DNA from: an uncultured Alphaproteobacteria bacterium
Lineage (GTDB): Bacteria > Pseudomonadota > Alphaproteobacteria > Rs-D84
Assembly (NCBI GenBank): GCA_944392535.1
Contig: CALXWY010000003.1
Span: forward strand, 1-64,000
Direction of reading: 5' to 3'
DNA length: 64,000 nt
Within the stretch, counting starts at the first letter, position 1. Every line of letters begins with the position of its first letter. Made by a program: the position numbers and the translations under genes. Positions 52,848 through 60,662 of the stretch are shown piece after piece. Under the pieces are notes generated by a model. It was not told the DNA's origin and ran no database searches. It worked only from the letters and a program-made list of their open reading frames with translations.

Positions 52848-55463
52848 ATGCAGAAAACCGGGATTTTTAAGTTGAAAAAATTGCTGAACCTAAACCTAGG
52901 GTTATTTTCAGCACTATTTTGTGTATTATGCAGTGGCGTGGCATTTGCAGATATTGATATCTTTCAAACAGGTTCTGGATGGCAGGTTCAAGATTCCAAT
53001 GGTTCGGTAATAGGTACCGCGACAACGCGTCAAGGCGCACAACGTGTTGCAGATGTTTATACCCGCCAAGGGCAACAAGTGAATTGGCGTACTTCAATGC
53101 CCACGACAACTGGCAGCAGCGGAAATATAAGCACGGCGACCCAGCAACAATTGGGTGCATCCCAGGTACCACCCGCGCGTCAATTAACAAGTGGGTCGTC
53201 TGGCAGTGTTTCTGGTGGCAGCAGCGGAAATATAAGCACAGCGACCCAGCGACAATTGGGTACATCCCAGGTACCACCAGCGCGTCAATTAACAAGTGGT
53301 TCGTCTGGCAGTGTTTCTGGCGGCAGCAGCGGAAATATAAGCACAGCGACCAAGCAACAATTGGGTACGTCCCAGGTACCACCAGCGCGTCAATTAACAA
53401 GTGGGTCATCTGGTGGCGGATCTGGTGGTAATACCGGTGGTGGTAAAGTAACAGGTAATGGCGTAGGAAGTACCGTTGGAAAAGCACTGGGTACCCTGGG
53501 TGGTGTTTTGATGGTTGTTGATGGCGCTAAAAATCTATCAGAATCTGTTGCTGGTACAGAAAAAGCCACTTGGAAAGATGTTGGGCGAGGTGCCCTGGGT
53601 GGTGCAGAGACGGCAGGTGGGGCGACTGTGATTGCAAATGCATATGTAGGTGTTGGAAACGTTGTATGGATTGCATCAATTGCCGCAGGTGCAGTAATCG
53701 GCGCGGCCGGTGCCGGTGCAGAAATGTTTTCTGAAACAGATTGTGAAATGGACCCTGTGTTGGGAAAATACGCCTGTTGTAATATTTCAAAGTTAAGTAA
53801 TATTGATGCATATCGCGCCGAAATTGGTGACAGGATGTTTACAGATACTTTCCCATATGTACGTTATTGTGTTCAGGGAAAAAAAGAATTCAAAGAAGAA
53901 CAACCGTGGTTAAAGGGACGTTTTTTGGATGACCATTGGTCTGCAAATGCTGAGGTTGGTTTATGCCCGGGATATGATATGCCGGTAAATCCAGATATGA
54001 ACATAACACTGATTGCCGTTGAAGATGCGGATGATTTTGGACACTGTTGGGCGTGGGAATGCGCAGACGAAGGTTTTACACGATATAAAGGGACCTGTAT
54101 TGGTAATGTCGTAGATGACCCTAGTCTGATGGGGCCGTTCTTGCCCGAAGGCTTTGAACGCACTGCGCCGCATACTGTTGGAACAGATTGTGATACTGCG
54201 GATTTGCCACAATATGCAACCGCTGGCGTATGGGTTGACAAGGGAAATAACCAGGTTGCGTGTGCTGCAACTGCGTGCCAGGATGGAACTTATTTGGTGC
54301 TGAATGCATCTGGGGTGTCAATGGGTTGGTGTGTTGCTGCGTCTTATTGTTCAGATGGTACGCATTTGAATATTATTGATGGGGTAAAAACAGATTTGCA
54401 ATGTATTGCAGATTCAAGTGAAGCATGTCAAACAAATGATAATTCGGGTGCGGTGGGCGGCACACCATCAACCCCAGAAAGTGTCGCCAATCAATCTGGT
54501 AATAATGACTCGTCTGGTGTGGGTAATGAATGTGCACGTGGGGTGCCTGGGTACGTTGTATTTGACGGTGTATGTATGACAATTTCGCAAATGCAACAGA
54601 TTCAAAATCAACGGGCTGCGCAACAAAAAAATGACCAGATTGCAGGTCTGGAATCACAAATTAACCGCTATACAAAAACAATAACAAGCATTGAAGAATC
54701 GCATACGGATGACAAGGTTAGTGTATGGAAGAATGCGGAGGGGAAATTTAATACATCACGCTTGCTGTCAGATTCTATTGCGGGGGTTGCGTTGGGCACT
54801 GTTGGTGGTTTGGTGGTTAATAAACTGGTCAAAGACCATCATGTTGAAACAGGGTTTGAAGAAATCGTATGTGTTATAGATGGGGAACAAATTGCAAGCT
54901 ATGATGAAGAGTTTGTAATTTCTGGTGCGGTAAATAAGGCAGAGTGCATTGGTAACAATGCGTCATACGGTAATACTTATGTTTGGGCATCGCGTACATC
55001 AGGTGGGACAAACTATTCAACGATGATAGAAGATGTAAACAATCCAGAAAACAATGCGTGCTGGATACGGGTAGATATAGGTACGACGAATAACAAGATA
55101 AAGGTATCAGATATTCCGTCGCGATGGTTTATGGTTGGTCAACAGGTTAATTGTGGCAGTTGGGCAGACTATGACACTTTGCGTGAACGGGTATTGGATG
55201 CGCGCAAGAGTGGCCGAACATGGGCGACGGTTGGTGGTGCGGTTGGCGGTGCTGGTTTAGGTGTTGGGATAATGGAATTATTTGGTAATCGCTTGATTGG
55301 CGGCAAGGTTATGGGTCAAAAGTCGCTAGATGAAGTAGAATTGCTGTATTCGCAGATGACGACAACGGAACGCGCACAGTACGAAGAAGCGATAACGGAA
55401 CTGGGGCGTGCGTGTGATGAGCTGCATGTACTTGGTGGTGTTCATTCTGCGTGCGGGGATTAA
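52848..55463 (+). CDS. Large secreted repeat protein with glycine-zipper segments
   Basis: 871 aa; no family I can name with confidence. Signal peptide (KKLLNLNLGLFSALFCVLCSGVAFA), then about 60 residues, then three copies of a 35-aa repeat (GNISTATQ..QLGTSQVPPARQL..) ending in a Gly/Ser linker. Next come Gly/Ala-rich hydrophobic stretches (VVWIASIAAGAVIGAAGAGAEMF near 270), a Cys-rich middle (about 300-560), a coiled coil (MQQIQNQRAAQQKNDQIAGLESQINRYTKTITS), a second hydrophobic stretch (IAGVALGTVGGLVVNKLVK) and a third (VGGAVGGAGLGVGIMELFG). A membrane-associated envelope protein is likely. GAGAGAG ribosome site. Hairpins lie around the start codon. Confidence 0.8.
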   Translation: MQKTGIFKLKKLLNLNLGLFSALFCVLCSGVAFADIDIFQTGSGWQVQDSNGSVIGTATTRQGAQRVADVYTRQGQQVNWRTSMPTTTGSSGNISTATQQQLGASQVPPARQLTSGSSGSVSGGSSGNISTATQRQLGTSQVPPARQLTSGSSGSVSGGSSGNISTATKQQLGTSQVPPARQLTSGSSGGGSGGNTGGGKVTGNGVGSTVGKALGTLGGVLMVVDGAKNLSESVAGTEKATWKDVGRGALGGAETAGGATVIANAYVGVGNVVWIASIAAGAVIGAAGAGAEMFSETDCEMDPVLGKYACCNISKLSNIDAYRAEIGDRMFTDTFPYVRYCVQGKKEFKEEQPWLKGRFLDDHWSANAEVGLCPGYDMPVNPDMNITLIAVEDADDFGHCWAWECADEGFTRYKGTCIGNVVDDPSLMGPFLPEGFERTAPHTVGTDCDTADLPQYATAGVWVDKGNNQVACAATACQDGTYLVLNASGVSMGWCVAASYCSDGTHLNIIDGVKTDLQCIADSSEACQTNDNSGAVGGTPSTPESVANQSGNNDSSGVGNECARGVPGYVVFDGVCMTISQMQQIQNQRAAQQKNDQIAGLESQINRYTKTITSIEESHTDDKVSVWKNAEGKFNTSRLLSDSIAGVALGTVGGLVVNKLVKDHHVETGFEEIVCVIDGEQIASYDEEFVISGAVNKAECIGNNASYGNTYVWASRTSGGTNYSTMIEDVNNPENNACWIRVDIGTTNNKIKVSDIPSRWFMVGQQVNCGSWADYDTLRERVLDARKSGRTWATVGGAVGGAGLGVGIMELFGNRLIGGKVMGQKSLDEVELLYSQMTTTERAQYEEAITELGRACDELHVLGGVHSACGD
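52883..52912 (+). repeat. Hairpin B, related to hairpin A, in the signal-peptide region
   Basis: GCTGAA/TTCAGC ends and a CCTA/TAGG inner match, 22 of 30 bases equal to hairpin A (52798-52827), 85 nt downstream of it. It encodes LLNLNLGLFSA in the signal peptide. Confidence 0.5.
53112..53415 (+). repeat. 105-nt tandem repeat, three copies
   Basis: Units begin at 53112, 53217 and 53322 with an exact 105-nt (35-codon) period and only a few substitutions. The third is incomplete and gives way to a Gly-rich linker. High DNA identity implies recent expansion or gene conversion. Confidence 0.9.
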
Positions 55464-55491
55464 GCGAGAATAAAACAAGATGTAATAAACT

Positions 55492-55522
55492 AACGGGGCA
55501 TAATTAAAAAGCCCCGTTTTTA
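55492..55522 (+). terminator. Terminator after the 871-aa gene
   Basis: An 8-bp GC-rich stem (55492-55499 with 55511-55518) and a T-run. Confidence 0.8.
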
Positions 55523-55539
55523 TATACCAAGGAAAGACA

Positions 55540-55767
55540 ATGAACAAAATATATTTATTAATCTTTGTGTTCGGTATCGTAATCGGGGCGTATTTCGCCG
55601 GCACGCGCGTCGCAACACAAAAATGTAATGCGCGTGTCGCCACCGTCACAGCCGGTGCACAAAAACAAATATTTCAAACAATGGGTGATGTTAATGCGGA
55701 AACTTTTAGTACTGGGGTGCGTGATATTCGTCGCATCTTGCGCGAAAAATACTCAATTGCCGAATAG
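55540..55767 (+). CDS. Rz-like inner-membrane spanin candidate
   Basis: 75 aa, AAGGAAAG ribosome site. One N-terminal membrane segment (about 4-20, IYLLIFVFGIVIGAYFAG) with an N-in orientation, followed by a short periplasmic helix with one Cys and a charged end (TGVRDIRRILREKYSIAE). The end closely resembles the C-terminal motif I associate with small phage i-spanins (DIRRxLREKY). It is overlapped in the +1 frame by a lipoprotein gene, the hallmark of Rz/Rz1 pairs. It is about half the length of lambda Rz. It lies downstream of a terminator with no holin, endolysin or structural phage gene in the window. Confidence 0.6.
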   Translation: MNKIYLLIFVFGIVIGAYFAGTRVATQKCNARVATVTAGAQKQIFQTMGDVNAETFSTGVRDIRRILREKYSIAE

Positions 55768-55882
55768 CGTATGCGCGCCGTGTATACCAATTTATGGGCG
55801 AACAGGGGACTGGGACGTAATCAGTGATGATTTGGCACGTAACATATATCGCCACAATAAAATGTGTGAAAAACAGTCATAG
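55694..55882 (+). CDS. Rz1-like outer-membrane lipoprotein (o-spanin candidate)
   Basis: 62 aa from the ATG at 55694, with GGGTGA upstream. The lipoprotein signal MRKLLVLGCVIFVASC has lipobox VASC, leaving a mature lipoprotein of about 47 residues that begins AKNTQLPNSVCAPCIPIYG, has two further Cys in CAPC, and ends DLARNIYRHNKMCEKQS. It overlaps the membrane protein at 55540-55767 by 74 bp in the +1 frame. A membrane protein paired with an overlapping small lipoprotein is how phage spanins bridge and fuse the two membranes at lysis. An ordinary small lipoprotein is the alternative. Confidence 0.55.
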   Translation: MRKLLVLGCVIFVASCAKNTQLPNSVCAPCIPIYGRTGDWDVISDDLARNIYRHNKMCEKQS

Positions 55883-55900
55883 TTTATGAAAATGGCGGGA

Positions 55901-56986
55901 TTATTTTGCCGCTTCAACCAAACTTTCCAGTGCGGTCTTTAATCGCACCAGCGAAGATTCATACGTTGCGCAATCGCGCGATATTTCTGAACGATATGCA
56001 TCACGCAAATTGTTTGACATATATGAACATGCACGTAAATGCTGGGAACAATACGAATGACCAATCGCAAATGATTGTTGACCACGTACGGAACTTTCCG
56101 TGCCCGCCCAATCAATATCTAGGGCAGATTCCAGATTTTCCCACGAATTGTCACCCGTATATTTGCCGATGATTTCATCCCAATATTCATTCATTTCGGC
56201 GTCTGTCCATATGTTTGTGCCACTGGCTGCGATTAGTTCATATATCAATTTGTCAATTTCTGGTTTGTATTTTGCGTCAATTTGGGCCAACTTTGAACTG
56301 CAATAGCAACGGTTGTATTCGGTGTCTGCGCGTTCACAATAATCATTCATGCAATCAATATAGTCCGCCATACAACGCGCAGATGATACCGCGTTCCCAT
56401 TATACACCAATGCAGACGTGTTGCCGGATTTAATGTTTGCATTGGTTGACGCATCACCGCGCGATGAACGCGTTGCCCCAGATGCCGCCACCATGTTGGT
56501 TGATGCCGTCCCAGAACGTGCAACAACACGGCGTGATGATGTTGTCCCAGAACGTGCCGTGCCAGCAGATGTCGCCGTCGCCGCGCGCGCATTTGATGTC
56601 GTCGTCGCGCGACGCGCAGACACCCCACGCGATGTTGTGCCAGATGTTGTCCCCGGCCGCGCCGCAGACGCAGTTGTCCCCGCCCGCGCCGATGTTGTTG
56701 GGGTGCGCGAAACAACCCGGCGGGTTGCCGTATTCGGGGCGGTGTTTGTACGGGTCAAAACATTAATCTGGGCATTGGATTGTGACGGATTCGTACCCGG
56801 ATTTAATTGGGTGCGCATAGTATTGTTCATGTATGGATACAAATTATTGTATGTATTTGCACTGATATAATCCGATGGCACAGATGTTGCCGCCCAGGCC
56901 ATTGGGGCGACCGATATGACGGTTGTTATGATAAAAAATTTAATGCGCATTAACATCTGATTACAATTGTAAAAATTTTCAAGCAT
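55901..56986 (-). CDS. Secreted protein with Thr/Ser/Ala/Arg-rich head and conserved Cys cluster
   Basis: 361 aa if read from 56986; ATGs at 56956 (MLMRIKFFI..) and 56950 are also plausible and none has a clear ribosome site. Signal peptide ends at WAA. Residues about 70-185 are a low-complexity Thr/Ser/Ala/Arg/Gly segment. A Cys cluster with spacing C-x6-C-x4-C-x9-C-x-C (CMADYIDCMNDYC .. CYCSS) follows, identical in spacing to that of the 4984-8169 protein, then a helical C-terminus. It is therefore a shorter paralogue of that protein's N-terminal half. Function unknown; probably an envelope protein. Confidence 0.82.
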   Translation of the reverse strand: MLENFYNCNQMLMRIKFFIITTVISVAPMAWAATSVPSDYISANTYNNLYPYMNNTMRTQLNPGTNPSQSNAQINVLTRTNTAPNTATRRVVSRTPTTSARAGTTASAARPGTTSGTTSRGVSARRATTTSNARAATATSAGTARSGTTSSRRVVARSGTASTNMVAASGATRSSRGDASTNANIKSGNTSALVYNGNAVSSARCMADYIDCMNDYCERADTEYNRCYCSSKLAQIDAKYKPEIDKLIYELIAASGTNIWTDAEMNEYWDEIIGKYTGDNSWENLESALDIDWAGTESSVRGQQSFAIGHSYCSQHLRACSYMSNNLRDAYRSEISRDCATYESSLVRLKTALESLVEAAK

Positions 56987-57015
56987 TCATACAAGTATTT
57001 ATTTTACATAAAAAT

Positions 57016-57043
57016 TTGCAATTTCAGAAAAACTTGATATAAT
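57016..57043 (+). promoter_or_regulatory. Promoter of tRNA-Pro
   Basis: TTGCAA (57016-57021), a 16-bp spacer and a perfect TATAAT (57038-57043) preceded by TGA, an extended -10. The tRNA starts 13 bp later. Confidence 0.65.
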
Positions 57044-57055
57044 AACCCATCGTTT

Positions 57056-57132
57056 CGGGGCGTAACTCAGTCTGGTAGAGTGCTTGCTTTGGGAGCAAGA
57101 TGTCGCATGTTCGAATCATGTCGCCCCGACCA
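57056..57132 (+). tRNA. tRNA-Pro, anticodon TGG
   Basis: 77 nt with an encoded CCA. Acceptor CGGGGCG/CGCCCCG, anticodon stem CTTGC/GCAAG with loop TTTGGGA (T33, TGG, G37), T-arm GCATG-TTCGAAT-CATGT. Pro-specific features include C1-G72. Confidence 0.97.
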
Positions 57133-57167
57133 GAGATAATTAATCATTTTTACTTAGTTTTTATAAA

Positions 57168-57195
57168 ACCACTCGTAAAAAACGGGTGTTTTTTT
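57168..57195 (+). terminator. Terminator after tRNA-Pro
   Basis: A short stem CACTCG/CGGGTG (57170-57175 with 57183-57188, one G-T pair) and a run of 7 T. The rest of 57196-57396 holds no gene or repeat I can identify. Confidence 0.65.
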
Positions 57196-57396
57196 GCAAA
57201 AAGCGTTTTTGTGTATGGGCAAGGTGCAATGTTGCTGTGATTTCCCTGTGAATCGTTAAAAAAGGGGATACAGGCATTCGTTTCGTAGCAACTAAATGCT
57301 GATCAGAAAATTCACTCCGTTGCATTTGCGACAATAATTAAATAAATAGATTTTTGCGTGTTTTTTTGTTATCCTTTTGGTGAAGAGTGTTGCTGA

Positions 57397-57972
57397 ATGA
57401 ATATCTTGCCAGATTATATAAAGGGTGAACGGGTGCAATTGCGCCGTTCTTTGCCGTCGCATGCAGGTGCTGTGTGGCAATATGTCAAAGATAATCAAGA
57501 TTTATTTATGAAATGGCAGAACAGTTGTTGGAAAAGTGAAAAAGAAATTTTTGATTATTTTACTGAATTAAACAGTGATAAAAACCACAAAGATTTTTAT
57601 TACACTGTTTTTCTTGGTGACATAATTATCGGTACTGTAAATTGTTGGGATATCAGTACATGGCGAATGGCGTGTCAGTTAGGGTATGAGATAAATCCAG
57701 AATATGCCGGTCATGGATATGCGACAGAATCTGTTAAACTTTTAGTAAAAGAGCTTATTAAAGCTGGGTTTGTCCGTATAAAAATAGAATGTGCAACAGA
57801 AAATGTCCCAAGTATGAATCTGGCGCAAAAAGCGGGTTTTGTTTGTGAAGGCATAATGAAGAAAGATGTGTTTATGAAATCGGCAAATCGTTTCTGTGAT
57901 ACAGCGGTTTTTGCAATTGTTGATGAAGATAATGCAGTAAAATTGGAAATAAGTAGGTCAAATATTTTGTAA
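57397..57972 (+). CDS. GNAT N-acetyltransferase (RimJ/RimL type)
   Basis: 191 aa. The pattern GERVQLRRSLPSHAGAVWQYVKD at the N-terminus, GYEINPEYAGHGYATESVKLLV (acetyl-CoA binding motif A with GHGYA) and the motif B-like ENVPSMNLAQKAGFVCEG place it with RimJ/RimL-type acetyltransferases that modify protein N-termini or small molecules. No close substrate can be assigned. First gene after tRNA-Pro; it starts the accessory block. No promoter or strong ribosome site seen (GTGAAGAG region upstream). Confidence 0.88.
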   Translation: MNILPDYIKGERVQLRRSLPSHAGAVWQYVKDNQDLFMKWQNSCWKSEKEIFDYFTELNSDKNHKDFYYTVFLGDIIIGTVNCWDISTWRMACQLGYEINPEYAGHGYATESVKLLVKELIKAGFVRIKIECATENVPSMNLAQKAGFVCEGIMKKDVFMKSANRFCDTAVFAIVDEDNAVKLEISRSNIL

Positions 57973-58218
57973 GAATATGTGTAAAAGTGATTTTGTATGT
58001 GCCACAGAGGGGCGTGGTTATCCACGGCTTTAATCGTGTATAGCGCCGAAAACGTGGGATTTTATATTCAAAAATGCACGGTATGTGATTTTGCAATAGC
58101 CAAATCCGCCAAAATTTCAGTTATGACATTTTATAACAGTCAATTTGAGGTGTATGATGTTTCTGACTTGATAAATAAATGTATTTGTAATATTCTTTTT
58201 GAAAAAAAGGGTAAAAGT

Positions 58219-58515
58219 ATGGGTTTCACGCAGGAAAAGAAAATAAATACGGATGTTTGCGATTTTTGCACGGGATGTGAAGAACATTGCAAGTTCGGTT
58301 TAGATTTTTATTATAATGAAAATGAAAAAAAGGTGGCTTGCCCAACCATAGGCGGTGAACGAATAAAAGAGTTTTTATGTAAAGATGGTACGTGGAAAAT
58401 ATCTGAAAAAGAAGAAAAATGCGTTTCCACATATGATTTTAACCGATTCCACTGCGAGATGATGCGTGCAGCACGTCAAATAGCGACGCTTTGTGATAAA
58501 TATAAAGCGCGGTAA
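58219..58515 (+). CDS. Small Cys-rich hypothetical protein
   Basis: 98 aa from the ATG at 58219 (AAAGGG ribosome site); the frame is open upstream but without a plausible start. The N-terminal half has seven Cys in a tight pattern (CDFCTGCEEHC, ACPTIGG, FLCKDG, EKCVS) that could bind a metal cluster or form disulfides, followed by a basic helix (CEMMRAARQIATLCDKYKAR). No signal peptide, so a cytoplasmic zinc or Fe-S site is possible. No family recognised. Part of the block after tRNA-Pro. Confidence 0.6.
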   Translation: MGFTQEKKINTDVCDFCTGCEEHCKFGLDFYYNENEKKVACPTIGGERIKEFLCKDGTWKISEKEEKCVSTYDFNRFHCEMMRAARQIATLCDKYKAR

Positions 58516-58600
58516 GATAGGTTTCGTAATTTTTTTGTTTTACGATTTTTATGCTTGGATGAGTTCAACTGATTTTGTATGTGGCGTGGGGGCAATCGTT

Positions 58601-59405
58601 TTAGTGAAGGGTTATATTTGGTGTGCCAAACGCGTGTTCCAAAACGCGGCGTGCATCGTCAAAATGTCCTGCGCCGAAATGCGGCCAGCACACATTTATG
58701 AGTGTTTACAGCGTGAAAAATACACTTTATCATATACGGATCGCGTGAATATAAATTTATTTCGGCCTGCACTTTATTTATCAGGTTGCCCCGCTTATTT
58801 GGTTCGTTCCAGTTTGGGTGTTTGGCCAGCATATCGCTGAGATTATCATCTGTGATTTCCAGACCAAAATTTTGTAAAAAGTATTTTTTGAATTCTGATT
58901 CATTCATTGGTTGTGGAAAATCGTTATTCCAGATTTTATGCGTGACATTTTTTATCGCGCGATTAATAGAAAATTTTTCATTAAATGTTTTTTTGTAAAG
59001 ATATGCGTCGGTCAACATAAAAAATGTTTGCATTTTATGGGCATAATCTGGTGACAGCGCGATTAAATCAGAAATCCAATCTGTTTTATCTGTATCGGCA
59101 AAAACAACGTCTATGCCTGCGCGCATACCAACCAGTGCCGCATATTCCAGTTCATTTTTAGTTTCGATTGTACTGGCATCTGGCGTTAATGTGGCTTTGC
59201 GGCTGTATTCCGTGACAATGCAATCAATATCAAAATCAGAAAAACATTTGTCCAGCAACTGAAAAGATTTATTTGCACTGTGCTTGGTACCACAATAAAT
59301 TAATTTTTTATTATCAAATTCAAACACCGCCAATGCCGGTGAATGCAAATGCGGTTTACAATCTGACCAAGAATCCAGCAAAGTCAAATCTGGCACGTAT
59401 TTCAT
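58601..59405 (-). pseudogene. TraB/GumN (PrgY, TIKI)-like protein, frameshifted near its end
   Basis: The intact part (58659-59405, 248 aa) has the TraB/GumN N-terminal GxxH motif as GTKH (39-42), an ESxR-like EYSR, and a central helical part. At its end the frame runs AAF-RRRTF-stop, but shifting the frame by one base at about 58676 gives AAFGAGHFDD.. and continues to a stop at 58601. GAGH is the second hallmark motif of the family. So one base appears inserted, removing this motif and the last ~20 residues. It could be a real inactivation, a sequencing error or programmed slippage. Family members are metal-dependent proteases or related enzymes. Downstream of the ART-like gene on the same strand, 20 nt apart. 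Confidence 0.65.
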
Positions 59406-59425
59406 TGAGATGTCCCCCCCCTATG

Positions 59426-60589
59426 TTATTTAATATTCGAATTACTTTTCAGCGCTTCGGATAAAAAAGATATGTTTTTGCCAGTGGAATCCGGTTTATA
59501 CAATTCAAAGTTGTTTTTATCTTGGACGATTTTGCCCCATTGAATCCCAGACATATTAGGCGTATTAAATTCATCTTTCAACACATATACTTTGATGTTG
59601 CCGTTTTTGATTTCTTGCATAACATCAATCTCTATAACCCTGTTTATCCGCTTGTCCGTTAAACAATAATAACTGCCATCTACATCTCGGTTGAAACCAG
59701 TGGGATCCAGTTCATAAACATACGCCTTGGTCGGAATATTTGGATTTAGTTCTTGAATATATAAAACATTTTTTTCACGTGGTGATTTCCAGCCATTGCC
59801 AAGCAGTCTCATAATCGCATAATTTTTAGCGTGCACCAAATCAGATGTTGCAAATACAGCGGTAATCGCTGTTTGCATATGGTCAATATGCGCCGGTTTC
59901 GCATGAATAATCCCATCGGTTATTTTTATACCAGAACCATGATAAAGCATTTTTGGGGATATTATATTCGTCCCTGTTGGCTGATTATTTTGCTTCATTG
60001 GCGTTTGTAAAACTTGTTTTTCTATATCCCGGACCAGTTTATTCATACGTTGTGGTGCAATTATCCAACTAGGCGTTTGACCCGTCAATTTCATAAGTGT
60101 TTTTTCTTGCTGGGTGCGTGTGTCAAAATGACGCCTGCGTGTGTCGGCATCATATCCTGACTGTTCCAGAAAATATGTGATATCTGCCGGTGGGAAACCA
60201 AAGTTTATTCCGTACAGAAAATCTATTTGCGAATTTGGTCGTACCGCGACAGATTGTATTTCGGGATTTAATTTTTTTATTTTATCAACCAGTTCGGTTA
60301 ACTGTAATGTGGCGGTGGTACGCGTCAATGCTAACGCTTTTGATTGTGGCACTGGCATACCAAGTTTTTCATAATTTGTTAAAAAATCCAGCCGCTGCAA
60401 CATAGTAAAAAAATCTGTTGGATTCATGTTATCCGGCAATGTGTATTTGTGCCAAATTTCAATGGTGGGTTGGATACCCCGTTGGTTCAGATGTTGTGCA
60501 AATTGTTCGGCGGACGAATAATACCTGGCGCCAGTTGCACCGAACTCGCGCGCATATCGACGTGCCAAAATATCGATTTTGTCTGACAT
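59426..60589 (-). CDS. Large hypothetical, C-terminal ADP-ribosyltransferase-like region possible
   Basis: 387 aa from the ATG at 60589 (GGGGGC 5 nt upstream). No signal peptide. The N-terminal half (about 1-220) is helical with no recognised motif. From about 230 the pattern LYHGSGIKITDGIIHAKP..AVFATSDLVHAKNYAIMRLLG resembles the opening of bacterial ADP-ribosyltransferase-type folds (YHGS, then FATSD, then a helix), but this is loose and the catalytic Glu cannot be placed. It may be a toxin-like or polyvalent-protein domain from a mobile element. Upstream is an extended -10 promoter. Likely co-transcribed with the frameshifted TraB-like gene. Confidence 0.55.
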   Translation of the reverse strand: MSDKIDILARRYAREFGATGARYYSSAEQFAQHLNQRGIQPTIEIWHKYTLPDNMNPTDFFTMLQRLDFLTNYEKLGMPVPQSKALALTRTTATLQLTELVDKIKKLNPEIQSVAVRPNSQIDFLYGINFGFPPADITYFLEQSGYDADTRRRHFDTRTQQEKTLMKLTGQTPSWIIAPQRMNKLVRDIEKQVLQTPMKQNNQPTGTNIISPKMLYHGSGIKITDGIIHAKPAHIDHMQTAITAVFATSDLVHAKNYAIMRLLGNGWKSPREKNVLYIQELNPNIPTKAYVYELDPTGFNRDVDGSYYCLTDKRINRVIEIDVMQEIKNGNIKVYVLKDEFNTPNMSGIQWGKIVQDKNNFELYKPDSTGKNISFLSEALKSNSNIK

Positions 60590-60611
60590 TTTTGCCCCCA
60601 TGTTATAGGAT

Positions 60612-60620
60612 ATTATATCA
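60612..60620 (-). promoter_or_regulatory. Extended -10 promoter of the ART-like gene
   Basis: On the minus strand TGaTATAAT (TATAAT at 60612-60617), 23 bp before the ATG; no clear -35. Confidence 0.5.
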
Positions 60621-60625
60621 CATCT

Positions 60626-60655
60626 GGCCACCAATTGCTATTTTGGGTGGTGGCC
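60626..60655 (-). other. Hairpin after rfbD
   Basis: An 8-bp perfect stem GGCCACCA/TGGTGGCC (60626-60633 with 60648-60655), 14-base loop, no T-run. A near-identical stem occurs at 63519-63546 after tspO. Confidence 0.5.
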
Positions 60656-60662
60656 GGTTGTG

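Noticed and set aside
53112..53415. Possible CRISPR array from regular repeats
   Set aside because: Units are contiguous, 105 nt, in frame and protein-coding; no spacers.
57133..57396. Attachment-site repeat of the tRNA-Pro 3' end
   Set aside because: No second copy of the last 20 or so bases of the tRNA within the following 3.5 kb.
57997..58218. N-terminal extension of the small Cys-rich protein
   Set aside because: No plausible start with a ribosome site; the ATG at 58219 has AAAGGG at good spacing.
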